Part shown: piece after piece, positions 1-11,299 of the stretch | How the letters are laid out: the number at the start of each line of letters is the position of its first letter | Position numbering within the stretch: position 1 is the stretch's first letter | From: Zasmidium citrigriseum | Lineage: Eukaryota; Ascomycota; Dothideomycetes; Mycosphaerellales; Mycosphaerellaceae | DNA length: 64,000 bases | Assembly (NCBI GenBank): GCA_002786025.1 | Contig: NHNW01000099.1 | Location: forward strand, 1 to 64,000 | Direction: 5' to 3' | Translations under genes and position numbers: made by a program | The notes under the pieces: generated by a model | The model's database searches: none | The model's input: only the letters and a program-made list of their open reading frames with translations | Told to the model about the DNA's origin: nothing

Positions 1-2299
1 TCCCCCGAGTAGTAGGCCCGCGAGTTAAGCGCGAAAATAGCGGTTTATAACTAGAGGATCCTATATGTTAAAAATCCTTTAGCGGCGTGCTAGTCGTACT
101 AGTTAGGATCTAGACTAATAGTGTATGTAGTGCGGCCTAGTAGGCTACCTACCCTAACCCGATAGATGTTAATAATAAGCTAGAGAGCGAGGAAGAGTAT
201 GTTTCCGGTAGTAGTATATTCCATTGTAGTCTTGAATATAGCTAACCATGTACGCAGTAAGCTCTAGAAGGTGTTTAAGAAGAAAGGATAGAAAGCCGCT
301 AGGGATATAATATAAGTTTAAAATCTTCCTTAGTAGCGTACTAGTCCGTACTAGTCTAAGCTAGAGCTAACGAAATACATAGTATATAAAGCTATCCGAT
401 CGATAATAAGGATATCGACGAGCTCTTCGAAAACACTAATAATAAAGGATAGCAAGACCCTATAGAAGAGGCTATTAATAAAGAGCTCGATAAGTTCGGC
501 GAGACTAGCGCCTACTACACCGTTATTTTCTAGGAGGCTAATAGCATCATCTAGAGGAAGTAGGCTAGCGACGAGATAAAGGATAGCCTAGATCGTGGCC
601 CTAGCAAGTACTAGATAAGTATACGCGAATCTTTGCTCGGGAAATGGCATCTCTACGATATAGTCGTTCGAGACGAGCGTGTCCGCCCTCGCATTCTCGG
701 CCAGCTAAATCTCTACAGCGCAGCGATGCTAGTCGACCCTAAGAGTCTTCTTTAGATTATTAGGTTCTTTAGCAAGATTCCGAAGCTTATAGACACTTAT
801 TAGGCGGAGCTACAGAACATTATAAGCATCCCTTCGCCTTCTTAACAAGCTAAGCTAACGCGTTCGCAGGAGGTGTATAATATAGCCGTCGACTAGATAA
901 ACAATAACTGCCGGATGCCTCTACCGCATAAGGTCTTTACGAAGGCCGAGATATCGTTATAGAGCAACTTAGTGTCGTAGGATCCAGACGCTCGTTACCC
1001 TTAGTAGTTGAGCCGCCGCTACTACTATGTTAGAGAGCGGGTTAAGGCTAATAATAAGGATGTTATGCTTCCTAGTCCTGCGGAGGTTTGGCCTAATAAT
1101 ATTAAGGCCTATCTTAAGGAGTTTAGCTAGATTCCGGCGTTGGATCCTATGTAGGCGAGGGCGTTGTTTAAGCATTGCGAGGCCCTCGCGAATAATAAAG
1201 TAGATATCGATAAGCTCGCAGAGAAGCGCGAGGTCTCTGCTAACCTCGACAAGCTGTTGTAGGCTTGATTCTACATAGTATAGTAATCGAAAATGAACAT
1301 CTTAGACTACGTTTGCTCGTTCTCTCGATTCTTAACTTCTAGTGTGCATTTAAGGACGAAGGTCGAGAGGGTTCTATATAAGACGCGTTTGTTTACTTTA
1401 AAATTAGTAAATATTCGAGCCTTAGAAAAATGCTATTTTGTAATATTCCTCTATAGTAGCCGCAAATGCTAAGGTATTCGCTTCAAATTAAAACAGCATT
1501 TCCTCTAACTAGCACGGACTAGCACGGCTCAATCTTAAGCTCATTAATCGTCTTCTTACCTTATCGTCGCCGTCTTTCTATTAACCCTAAGCTACAATCG
1601 AGTAACCCTTAAGTTGTAACCCTAACGCTAGATCGATTAAGGAACGATCGCCTTTATTTCCGAAGTGCGAACAGTACAGACGGCTAAGAGTCGGGCGTTA
1701 AGCTAGCTGCAGCAGACTAGGCTCAATATAGTAGGCTTAGCGATAACGAGCCGCGATTTCGAGATTATTGGACGAGGTATCCACTCTATGCTTCGACGCT
1801 GTCTTACTATTAACGCTCGCTTATCTGTTTATAGTTAAGCGTGTAATAATCTTTATTGCAAGGAGCTCGTATAGTATAGCTAGCGCAGCGAGTAGCGAGC
1901 AGCTCTAGTAGGCAGTCTACTAAGCATTAAAGTAGTAGTAGGAGCGTTCCCATAGCTTCCAGAACTTCTAGTAGGAAATTCATAACCATTTCCTTCCTCC
2001 TTCCTATACTATTGTTTACGTGTACTATCTAGCGCGTTTCTATACTATGTTATAGTCGACACTCCCTCTTATACCTACTCGTAGTGCTAGCCGAGCCTTT
2101 TCTACTACCTACCTCGACCCTAACGACAATTTATCGTTTGCTACATCGCTAACGAACACACTACGGCGTTCTCTACGACATTAAGCGGTGGCTTCGTTAC
2201 AGGAGCCTACGAATAATAGTCCTTCGTTAAGGACGCGTTTACGAGTCTCTAACTCCCTCGATAGCTAGCGCACGCCTATACACAACACTAATAAAGACA
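1..2299. repeat. RIP-degraded repetitive DNA, identity unknown
   Basis: The stretch is rich in TA and CTAG words and poor in CA/TG, as expected after RIP. Positions about 620-1265 on the + strand read as a broken frame with TAG/TAA stops where CAG/CAA or TGG would be expected, so a transposon protein was probably encoded there. I do not recognise it. Two intron-like segments near 69-111 and 313-363 carry the CGTGCTAGT-type repeat also found inside the hAT introns downstream. Nothing intact is visible. Confidence 0.7.
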
Positions 2300-2700
2300 A
2301 TGCCCGAGTAGCTGCAACGTTCACGAAGAGAGAGGACTACTATGTCTTCGATCGAGAATATAAGAAGCAGTTTATCGACTTCTATAGCTACACCCCCTAT
2401 ACTAACCTAATGCGTTCACGAGTCGGAGAAGAGAAAGCGAAGAAGCGATTTGTACAATAGGGCTCTACGAAAAAGGCTACGGAATGGACAGTATTCGAAG
2501 AGGGCATATAGATCTCTAACGGCGAGCCTAAGGTTATCTGCAAGGTCTATCGCACCGTACTAAAGCACCCGAGCATTAATAATATAGGGAACTCCGGATT
2601 AAAGCGGCACCTAGAGAAGAAATCTTGTAAGGACTTGCGGGTATCGACTGTAAGCGGAAGGAAACGCTAGCTCGACCTTAACGAGGGATTTCGAGTTTAG

Positions 2701-2755
2701 GTACGCTAACTAGCATGCTAACTAGCACGCTAACTAGTACGCTAACGATTTGTAG
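2701..2755 (+). other. intron 1 of hAT pseudogene, built from a 12-bp repeat
   Basis: Starts GTACGC and ends TTGTAG. The interior is nearly all a repeat of the form CTAACTAGCACG, so each unit offers a CTAAC branch-point-like word. Flanking frames join in phase 0. Confidence 0.6.
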
Positions 2756-3690
2756 AGGCAGAAGCTAGCCGAAAACGCGGTGTATAAAGACGGATTCGAA
2801 GCCAACAGCCCTTACGACTTTGGAATCCATTAGGTGAACGCTTGCATTAGCACTAGCGTACTAGTAACGTTTTTTAAGAATGTCTATGTATAGAGGAGCC
2901 TCAAGTGCCTATACAAGGACGTAAAGATACTGTTACCGTTAACGGTCCGCCGCCGGATTAAGGACACTACCGGTAACATTGTTAAGAAGATTCGCAACAA
3001 ACTGCACCATCCCAAGAGTATCGATTCGAAGGTAGCCATTGCCCTCGACGCCTAGAGTACCTCTAATCGTCGACTAGCCTTTCTCGGCATTAAGGGCTTT
3101 TGGATCGATTAAGACTAGACGTACTATAAGGAGCTCCTATCCTTCGCCGAGATTAAGGGGCAGCACACTAGCGCAAACCTCTATTAATACGTGGATTAGA
3201 TAATAATAAACTTTAACCTAAAGGAGCGGATCTCGGCGTTTACGACTAACAACGCTTCGAATAACAAGACGCTTCATACTACTATATAAGCTCGAAAAGC
3301 CTACTGCCCCTGTTTCCTATCTAATATTACTGCAGCCTCTCTTGTCTTCGGGCGTATACTAACAACACCCACCTAAACGGTAGTATAGGTGCCGGGGACG
3401 GCTAGGTGGCGCCACCGGTAGTATAGGTTACGACTCCGGATAGGCAGAGCTTAACTGTAACTATTATAGGCTTAGAACCAACCGAAGAGGAGTTGAAGAA
3501 ATAGCCGCAACTAGTGCTATGCCTCGTATACGTTGTTTAGCTCGCTGTTAGTAATCTGTACACCGCCCTCAAGATTCGTCTATCGAACGATAAGTTCAAA
3601 CGGAACTATAATAAAAAGGAGTAGAAGCAATTTATCGAAGACGCTAGGACCGCTAACGAAGAATATAGATATCTATATATTCTCGCTAAG

Positions 3691-3744
3691 GTAAGTATAA
3701 TTCCAAGCCGTGCTAGTCGTACTAGTTAAGCTTATATCGCCTAG
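3691..3744 (+). other. intron 2 of hAT pseudogene with CGTGCTAGT repeat
   Basis: Canonical GTAAGT donor and CTAG acceptor. It contains CGTGCTAGT followed by its RIP form CGTACTAGT. The frame before (ending IYILAK-like) continues after it in phase 0. Confidence 0.65.
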
Positions 3745-4561
3745 CTCCGAGCCTCTGTTTTATGGATTCTCGCTAGCACGTAGCGACTTAAGAAGTTCCT
3801 AAAACTCCAAGAAGACACGCTACGTGTAGAGGAAACGTTTAGCGACAAGTGTTACGGCCGGGGTATATTTAATGCGAAACGTCGACAAATGAGACCGTTA
3901 GTGCCGGTACAAGATGTTAAAACCCGCTAGGATTCTACTACCTACATGCTTATCCGGTATATTAATCTACACCGCTTTATCGACTAGTATCTGCATTAGG
4001 AAGGTTAGGATCACCTCCGCGTTAATAATGCCGAGTTGCTCCAAGTCTAGGAAATCCTCCACCTCGCGTAGCCGTTTGCTTACTATACGTCGTTAATAAG
4101 CTCGTCGATAGGCCCAACTCTACACCTTGTGTACCTGTACTACTCCAACCTCTTCGTTCAACTCGAGAAAGCCGAGTTAAACCTGCGTAGGAAGCAGAAC
4201 TAGTAGAAGCACGCCCTGCTTGATGTAGTTAAGCTTACAAAGGCTAAGCTAATTAAGTATTATTCCGCTACAGCCTCCGTACTTAGCCATTTGTATAGGC
4301 ACGCGACGTTGCTTGTGCCTACACGAAAGAACACCTTCTTCAAATTAGCCGTATAGGGAGACAGGTTATAGGAACCGAAATACTAGTTATTAATAAGGAC
4401 GCTCTTCGTTAAGAAGTACTCCGACTTTGTCCCCCGCGCTAGACTGTTACTAGCGACACAGCCTTAACAAGTCGATAGTAACTTTGGATTTAATAAAGAC
4501 GAAGCCATTTATAATAAGGAGATGTTAGTAGAGGACGAGTTCGATAAGTACAGGCGCTTAG

Positions 4562-4622
4562 GTACGTGCTAGTTAGCGTGCTAGTTAGCGTACTAGTCTA
4601 TCTTTGCTAATATCGATTACAG
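4562..4622 (+). other. intron 3 of hAT pseudogene with CGTGCTAGT repeat
   Basis: GTACGT donor, GCTAAT branch-like word and TTACAG acceptor. Three copies of CGTGCTAGT or CGTACTAGT are spaced by TAG. Removal joins the DEFDKYRRL frame to the DPIK-KAIEPKFPRVA frame in phase 1. Confidence 0.7.
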
Positions 4623-5097
4623 ATTAAAAGCACCTTATCTAAACGTGTAGTAGCGATCCGATTAAACAATAGAAGGCTATCGAACCTAAGTTTCCTCGGG
4701 TAGCTTAATTGGCTCGAGACATCCTCGCGGTACCTAGAGCTAGAGTAGCCGTTAAGCGCCTTTTTAGCGTAGCTAGACATCAATGCCGTTACAACCGCAA
4801 CTACACCGGTGCCTCCCTCTCGGCGTTAATAATGGCCCGTACTGCCCTTAATAACGATCGGCGCGAGCTCGAGGCTAAGTCTATAAGCCTCCTCGGTAAC
4901 GATCTACTCTTTAACGACGACGAAGAGAAGGCTTAGGAGGAGTTCGAAAGCCGGTTGTACGAAGCGCAGCGAATCCCCTAGGTACAGTCCAATCTACCGC
5001 CGAATAGACTATCGTTAAGGACTCTTGAAAAGCGACCCGTTAGACGGCCTATTAGACGTAGGTTAGGCGGACGGCCTAATCTATACATCCTTTAAAG

Positions 5098-5295
5098 TCC
5101 TCTTAATCAACCGCTAGATTAACCGCTAGATCTTTAGCGAGGCTATTGCTATAATACGTCGATCCGACCATCTATACAACCTTTAAAGGGATCTTCCCCT
5201 ATTTAAGTAAGATTATTTCGAGAAGTTCGGCGCCTTCCTCTTAATCAACCGCTAGATCTTCAGCGAGGCTATTGCTATAATGCGTCGATCCGACC
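5098..5295. repeat. direct repeat of about 58 bp
   Basis: The segment around 5098-5170 (ending CGATCCGACC) recurs at about 5236-5295 with only a few transitions. The first copy has a further internal duplication of AACCGCTAGAT. It lies downstream of the hAT pseudogene. Origin unknown. Confidence 0.6.
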
Positions 5296-5549
5296 TTTCT
5301 GTTACCTTCAAGTACGGTCTTCTCAACTAGAAGCTCGCGGGCTGCAAAAAAGCACTTCACGGCAGACTAGCACGACGACTAGCACGGTAACTAGCACGAA
5401 AACTTGTCTAATTGCTAAACGATCATTGCTTAATAAAACGTAAGTCTATTAACGTTGCAAAAAGATATAGAGTATATCTAACTACTGCACAAGGCTAAGA
5501 GTAGCAAAAAAAAGGACACCGTAGTGTCTTTCTCTTCGCGACTCTTATT

Positions 5550-6122
5550 AGACGAAGGCGAGTAAATTGGGTTCAATAATAAGTGTTAGGTAGGTTAGGA
5601 GAATATCAAAACGATAGACAAGGCTAAGAATGGCAAAAAAAAGGTCGTCGTAAGCTAGAGTCTCGCCGTCTTCCTTATCGAGTTGGAACTCGTCGGGCTT
5701 TGCGCTTACTTAGCCTAGAACTGCTACCTATATAGCGATGCCGGTACTAGAGCAGCTACATCGCCCTTGGAGACTCCTCACCGCTAGGTTAGGCTAGCTC
5801 CGATTAGTGGAAGGCGAGGTTGTTAGGTTCAATAATAGATGTTTAGCTTAGTTAGTATGTTAAAAAGGATAGACAAGGCTAAAGAGAGCGCAAAAAGATA
5901 GTGCTTATAGAGCTTCTTTCGGATGCGACCCTTCTTTCCCTCCTCGCCCTTATCTATAGTTAGGCGTAAAGCTTGTAGGGGTTTACGCTTACTTGGCCTA
6001 GAACTGCTGCCTATATAGCGATGCCGGTACCAGAGCAGCTACGCGCCCTTCCAAGACTCTACCCCCTACCATATTAGGCTACCGGGTCCTTTTATTAGTG
6101 GAAGGCGAGGTTGTTAGGTTCA
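5550..6122. repeat. degenerate tandem repeat, period about 290 bp
   Basis: A block at 5698-5831 recurs at 5987-6122 with an offset of about 291 bp. It includes the shared words CTATATAGCGATGCCGGTA and GGAAGGCGAGG. A shorter third match ending AAATTGGGTTCAATAAT lies at about 5550-5580. Differences are mainly transitions, consistent with RIP. No coding frame is evident. Confidence 0.6.
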
Positions 6123-6352
6123 TATACATAGCAAATAGTAGTACTTAAATCGTTCAAGATTATTGATCGTTCAAGATCGTTAATCGTTCCATTTACGTCG
6201 TTTCTGTAGCCTTTAACTAGCACGGCGACTAGCACGGCTTCTAGCCTTTCTAGCCTTTCCATACTTCTAGCCTTTCCTATAGGAAGGGAAGGGACGGAAG
6301 GGATTTCCGTTACTTCCTACCTTCCCACCCTTCCTATAGGATACTATATTAC

Positions 6353-6376
6353 TTCCCTTCCCTATAGGGAAGGGAA
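6353..6376. repeat. perfect 24-bp palindrome, polypyrimidine/polypurine
   Basis: Arms TTCCCTTCCC and GGGAAGGGAA flank a TATA centre. The neighbourhood (6235-6400) is full of related TTCCC/GGGAA words, including another CCTATAGG centre near 6273-6280. No function is assigned. Confidence 0.75.
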
Positions 6377-6526
6377 CCTTCCCTTCCCTTGGTAAGGTCT
6401 ACTTACTCGTCGCTTATCTAGTTAAGTATCTAGTTAAGCCTTCTAGCTAGTCTAGTCTCTAGCCTAGTAGGTAATTAGCCTTAGTCCTCTATACTCTTTA
6501 TCGTTAATACCTTATCTTCTACCCTC

Positions 6527-6654
6527 CTTACTATTAACGCCTTACTATTAACGCCTTACTATTAATATCTTATCTTCTAGCTCTTTACTCTAGCTCTTTA
6601 CTCTAGTTCTTTACTCTAACTCTTTACTCTAGCTCTTTAAACTAGCTCTTTAAA
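6527..6654. repeat. two adjacent short tandem arrays (14-bp and 13-bp units)
   Basis: Three 14-bp units of CTTACTATTAACGC type run from 6527 to 6568. Six 13-bp units of CTAGCTCTTTACT type run from 6577 to 6654. They sit in RIP-saturated DNA just before the LTR element. Confidence 0.8.
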
Positions 6655-6995
6655 CCTTACTTCGCCCCTCTCCTTTACTTATATCTACTACTAGTATCGT
6701 AATCCCTATAAATCCTATCGCTATTTATAGTAATATCGCCTAAACCTTACCTACGCTAATATTATATCGCGCTACTCGCGCTACTACCTACGCGCGACTA
6801 TAAGTTCTCGTCTTCGCTCTAATTTCTTCCTTTCTTCTTTATCTACCTCTATACCTCCTCTACGATCTACTACTATAAGCCTATAATAGTATATTATATA
6901 GAAGTCGAGCGTAGTAGTAGTAACTAGTAGGTATACGAAAAGATCCGTCTAGCTTAACGACGTTAAAACCGAGTAGTAGGCTAGCTACTATCTAC
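6655..6995. repeat. RIP-saturated flank left of the LTR element
   Basis: CA and TG dinucleotides are almost absent. Words such as CGTCTAGCTTAACGACG near the end resemble sequence just right of the LTR element, at about 19829-19850. The LTR element therefore appears to have landed inside one older repeat block. Confidence 0.6.
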
Positions 6996-7436
6996 TGTGG
7001 GAGGGCAACACCGACTACACAATAGTGATCTTGTTCCCTTACTAGCCACGAGGCCCAAGATGCTTCCGGGTCCTCCTACGAAGGAGGATTGTCGATAGCC
7101 TCGTTGAAGGAAGGAATCAAACAAGGAGTAACAAGAGAAGTTCAAGGCTCGCTAAGACTAAAGTAAGAGAACAAGGCAAGGCAATTAAGGTAGAAAACAA
7201 GGCTCAAGCAAGGGATAACACAAGGCTCTCAATTTGATAGGGTCAAAATCACAATCTTCTTCTCGCAGAACGCTTCAATTCGAATTTAGTACATAGCATA
7301 TGTTATATAAGAGTCTGTTGCCTGCCCATGAGAGATCTTATCTTAAACCCCTCGCCACAAGATAATAGGCCACTTCCCCGGATTAGAATTAGGCTGGGAA
7401 CCCCTAAGTTGAAGGAAGTAATGTTGCTCGCTAACA
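6996..7436 (-). repeat. 3' LTR (left)
   Basis: 441 bp, TG...CA ends (TGTGGGAGGG to GCTAACA on +). It aligns along its whole length with the right LTR, with about 16 differences by eye, all transitions and no indels. A TATATAA-type word lies near 7312-7318. Confidence 0.9.
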
Positions 7437-7450
7437 TCCCCACCCCATCT
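7437..7450 (-). other. polypurine tract next to 3' LTR
   Basis: On the minus strand the bases just before the LTR read AGATGGGGTGGGGA, followed directly by the LTR start TGTTAGCG. Position and composition fit the plus-strand primer of LTR elements. Confidence 0.6.
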
Positions 7451-7451
7451 T

Positions 7452-7474
7452 AGGTGTCTGTCCCTTAGACACCT
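7452..7474. other. perfect hairpin, 8-bp stem and 7-nt loop
   Basis: AGGTGTCT pairs with AGACACCT across the loop GTCCCTT. It lies 16 bp inside the 3' LTR. Function unknown; it could form in the element's RNA. Confidence 0.6.
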
Positions 7475-7647
7475 CCTTTCCTACGCGCGAAGGCAACTAC
7501 CCACGGCAGCTACCGCTAGCATTTCCCGCTCGCGCTCGCGCTAGCGTAGTATAAGAGGCATCCAAACTTCCATTCCAAACCTTTTCTTCTTCCCCACCGG
7601 ACGATGAAATAGTGTCGCCGCACTGCTAGAGAGTAGTCGCGAGCGTA

Positions 7648-10600
7648 CTAACGGATTATTGCATCAACAGGGCCACCATAGTTCCTAGGATCCAGAGATT
7701 CCTTATGCAAGGCAACAACCCCAAAAGCAATCGCATCGTGAATTTTGACCCATGGCCCATGAATAACAAATGAAATCTTCATCAAATCCCTAATCAATGA
7801 TTTCCTAGCCCATGGGCTAACAAACCGTTTCCCACCCATTCCGCCCATTCCATCCCCTTCATCCATGTAAGATAACACCTCCGGCATTCTTGGTCGCCTC
7901 ATCGATATCCTTAGAAGCAGCAAAATCCTTAGTTGGCGCAGGTTGCTTGTCCTAGTCGTAGTTGTTCGCGAAGCAGCTATTCTTGCCGTATGCCTCTCGC
8001 TCCAACTACTTAACAATCTTCCACTTGCGCTTGAAGACCTCCACAGCACGGTTTCTCCACTCATTACGCATCTTCTTGAACTGGCTTGGATCCTACTACT
8101 TGATGCATTCCTACTAAACCTCCGGATTATTCTATCTACGCCTCCCTACTAAAGCATTACTTACCGGGCCAAGCCTATCGAGTTGAACAGCAGCAGGGAA
8201 TCGATATGGAGGCAATCCATAGCGAACAGGATGTCTAGAAGGAGTTGAAGGAGTGGGTTCCATGTCGCGATAGGAACGAGAAAGATTATCCTAGTTGCTA
8301 GCTTTAGCAACCTTAAGAATTCCAGACTCCCTGTCGAAATGCATGAACTAGGGGAAGATAGTACGTCGCTTGCCCTTCCCCTTCAATGCTCTATACGGAA
8401 GTTAAGGCTTGCTAACCCGCACACCCAAAGCAGAGCATAGCTAAGGCTTCCACTTCATGCGGTACTTGTTAAGGAATTCATTAGGCAGCATAGTCTTTAA
8501 GATTGCCTTAACATAACTATTCTTGATGCCACCCTTCTCTTGCATAAGCTTGTACTACTCTTCCATGTGCTTGTGTATGCCTACAACCATCTTAGTGTAG
8601 TCCTTCTTATCTTCGTCATCGAGAGAAATAGTGCCTTGGATCATGTTCGCTCCGATGCCTTTAGTGACCATCTTCTGAACATTCGAATCCAAGTGACGAA
8701 AGCTAGTATTAGACATGTTCTTCTTATTCTAGCCTGTAGTAGGATGCTAGTACTTGCCATAGTATCCATAAGCAATGAGCTCATGAATAGCTATATTACG
8801 ATTCTAGTTCTCCTAACTGTCGTCATTCTCTAGGCGAAGAGCAAGGTACATGAGCTAGTAGATAGGATCTTAGCGAGCAATCTGCTAGGTAAGGGAGAAC
8901 CACATGTTGCGAATCCAGCCTTAGTTGTTCGAATTATTAATTCTACGTTAATGCTAGTAGTACATGTCGAACTCCTTGTCCATAAACTAAAGAATGCCCT
9001 TATCCTTCCACCATTTGAAGACATTGGGAATGTTAAGAGTGCCTTCATTATCCTACTTCTGCAAGTTATTGTCTCCGAAGCTAATAGTCTTCGCAATCTT
9101 GCTCCTGCCAACAAAGGTAATTCTCTTTAGGCCTATAGATTGAAAGGTAGTGTTGAAGCAATAGACTCGCAAGGAATCTCCTAGAACTCTCGGTCTCCTG
9201 TCTTAGCTGAACTAGAATGGGTAGGCTTCCATCTTTGCCTTTATTCCTCGCTTGTCCTTAGCTAAGGTCTTAATTCTCTAAATGACCAAGGCACGAGTTT
9301 GACTGTAGCCTGTCATCATGCCTAATCCTCTATTCGCAAGAAGGCGAGTGTGCAGAACATAGAAAGGATGAAGATTGTTTGACTCCTTGAATGCCGCATT
9401 GTATGTAGCAAGAGCTCGATCCTAATCCTCGTATGTCTACTTCTTGCATACACTCTTATCGCTTAGAGCATGAATAAATGCAGGCTCAATACTACTGTAG
9501 CATTCGTAGGTGATAGGCTGTTGCTAAGGAGACTTCGGGGAAGACATAGGTTGCTCTTCTTTATCCTCTTCTTCTTTAATGTCTCCGAGATCTCCCCTAC
9601 TACTATTGTCTCTGCCTCTTACAGATCTAGAGCTATCGGCTCTGCCATAGCGAGTTCCTCGCTAGCTTCCTGCCTTTAAGCGGGTAAATGGGCCTAGTGG
9701 GCCTCCTAGAGAAGGTAACTGTTATTGAGGTGACTTAGGATTAGAGAAAGCTAGACTAGGCTGTCTCGAGTTCGAGCTACTTCCTCCTAATCCTCCTCGA
9801 ATAGGCAATCCTCCACTAGGAGGAGTAGATTCAATGGTTCTCGCTCTGCCCTACTTCTTCTGCAAGAATAGCCTCTTTCCCTTCGAGTCCACAACAATCT
9901 CAAAGTTGTACTTGTCGAAGAGAGCTTGCGTGGCTTTCGGAAGAGGATTCTTGTAACATACCATGGCTAGAACAGATGCCTACTTCTCGCTGCTGGGATT
10001 CTTCTCTCTTCTCTCCGAGAAAGGATAACTATGAAGCTTAATATAAGTTCTCGCCTTGTTGAAGTTATTAGCAGTAAATCCTTCATTCGCACGAATTCCT
10101 TGGCTAGTAAGGCTCAGCCTATAGAAGAAGACATCCAGAAGAGCATAGACATTCTAGGTACTACGATTAGCATTGACGAAGGTTTAAGCAGCCCTCGCAA
10201 TGTTGGCCACCTTCTAAACCGTAGCGAACATATCGGAGTTCTCGTAGTCTTCTCCCTATTCCCTCTTAATAGTGTTCCTCGCAGCTTAAATTCTCTAATT
10301 CGTATCCCTGCCTATCTTAATCAAGTTGTCGAGAGCAGGAAACTCCTTGTCGAATGACTTGTTCTTTAGAACTTTGCTGCTAAACTTAGTTCCTAGCCAC
10401 TCTTGCAACCCCTCGAAAACTACGAGGACAAATTGAGAAAGTGAACTTGAACTAGCGTCGAGGCGCTCGAACAGATCACGTGTTGCAATAACTCGGTTTG
10501 ATCTAGCATGTGCCTGTTTGAATGCCTAAAGGAATTGCTCCGCGGTGGTCGATTGTGAAAGGATGCGAACTAGTGGATCTTGCTCGTTCTAATTGCGAGG

Positions 10601-10981
10601 AGTTACTTTAAGAACCGTAACGAGAGACTAGTCGCCTCCTAGTGTGCTTAGAGTTCCCGACATTAGTAATGGTAATCTCTACGGATGAAATCTTTGCTAC
10701 TAATATACCTTAACAGAGAGGTTTGCCGCCTCGATGGAAGGTTCCACCTTAGCAAAGGGTCGCTTTGATTCTCTCTGGAAGAAGGTCGTTTGCTCGGAAG
10801 GTGGAAGAATGCTCTCGGGCTCTAGAACAGTTAATGTTCGATAGTCAAAGGAAGAGGTTTGTTCTGGAAGTTTGCTAGGTTCATATACCTTCGCAGAAAC
10901 AGGCTCACATGCATCTGCAGAAGATTCTGTAGCCTCACATGCATGCTCATGTTGCGCTTTAGATTCATTGTCGTGATCCAT
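7648..10981 (-). pseudogene. unidentified extra reading frame of the LTR element
   Basis: On the minus strand an ATG at 10981 (MDHDNESKAQ...) opens a frame that stays readable to about 7950 when TAG/TAA codons are taken as RIP-altered CAG, CAA or TGG. Towards the end the plausible frame shifts, with a stop-free 7648-8064 stretch in another frame. The encoded product would be roughly 1,000-1,100 residues, rich in charged residues. I see no signal peptide or convincing membrane helix, so nothing marks it as an envelope-like protein, and I recognise no domain. It lies downstream of integrase in the same orientation, where some LTR elements carry additional genes. Function unknown. Confidence 0.55.
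7799..7824. repeat. dispersed palindromic motif, copy 1
   Basis: Left arm GATTTCCTAGCC with centre CATG and right arm GGCTA, after which this copy diverges. The same motif recurs near 11145 and 19031. Confidence 0.6.
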
Positions 10982-11144
10982 TGTCGATTTAGCATCACAT
11001 ACGGCATATAATGTTCCAGATTCACCTTAGCACGTGCTAGTTCCTCGCATATAATTCCTTTTGATGCAAAGCCGATCCGTGAAAGCAATGTGTGCAAACA
11101 GGGCGTCGAAATATCCAGGTAATGTAAGAAACGTGAAGGTAAAC

Positions 11145-11170
11145 CATTTCCTAGCCCGTAGGCTAACAAA
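11145..11170. repeat. dispersed palindromic motif, copy 2
   Basis: Same motif as at 7799 (CATTTCCTAGCC, centre CGTA, then GGCTAACAAA). It lies between the integrase tail and the start of the unidentified reading frame. Confidence 0.6.
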
Positions 11171-11299
11171 TAGCAATTCGGGAAATAAGGCATACAATCG
11201 ATCCAGAATCGTTTCTCTTTTACAGAAAGGAAGTTCTTCGTTCGTAAATAAGTGTTGTTAATCGTGTAGAGGTATCTAGTAAGTCATGGCCTTCGAAAT

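Larger units (their letters stand above)
2300..4936 (+). pseudogene. hAT-family transposase, RIP-inactivated, with introns
   Basis: Remnant of a cut-and-paste hAT DNA transposase. A BED-type zinc finger lies near 2530-2620, with its second Cys apparently changed to Tyr (TGT to TAT). Near 3030-3270 is the catalytic-core region, with readings such as IALDA, FLGIKGFWID, EIKGQHT and NNASNN. The hAT C-terminal dimerisation region lies at 4700-4936 (LARDILAVP then VKRLFSVARH). Many in-frame TAG/TAA codons stand where Gln or Trp is expected, so it cannot be translated. Three introns at 2701-2755, 3691-3744 and 4562-4622 restore the frame when removed. The N terminus is uncertain. Domain assignment is from motif reading only. 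Confidence 0.85.

Noticed and set aside
5098..6654. CRISPR-like arrays
   Set aside because: The repeats are few, degenerate, without regular unique spacers, and the window is clearly fungal.
8540..8833. Hydrophobic + strand frame that could look like a membrane protein
   Set aside because: It is antisense to the large minus-strand frame of the LTR element. Its Leu/Val richness follows from antisense of Lys/Asn/Asp codons.
7648..10981. Calling the extra LTR-element frame an envelope gene
   Set aside because: Position alone would suggest it, but no signal peptide, convincing transmembrane helix or glycoprotein-like cysteine pattern is visible, so the function is left open.
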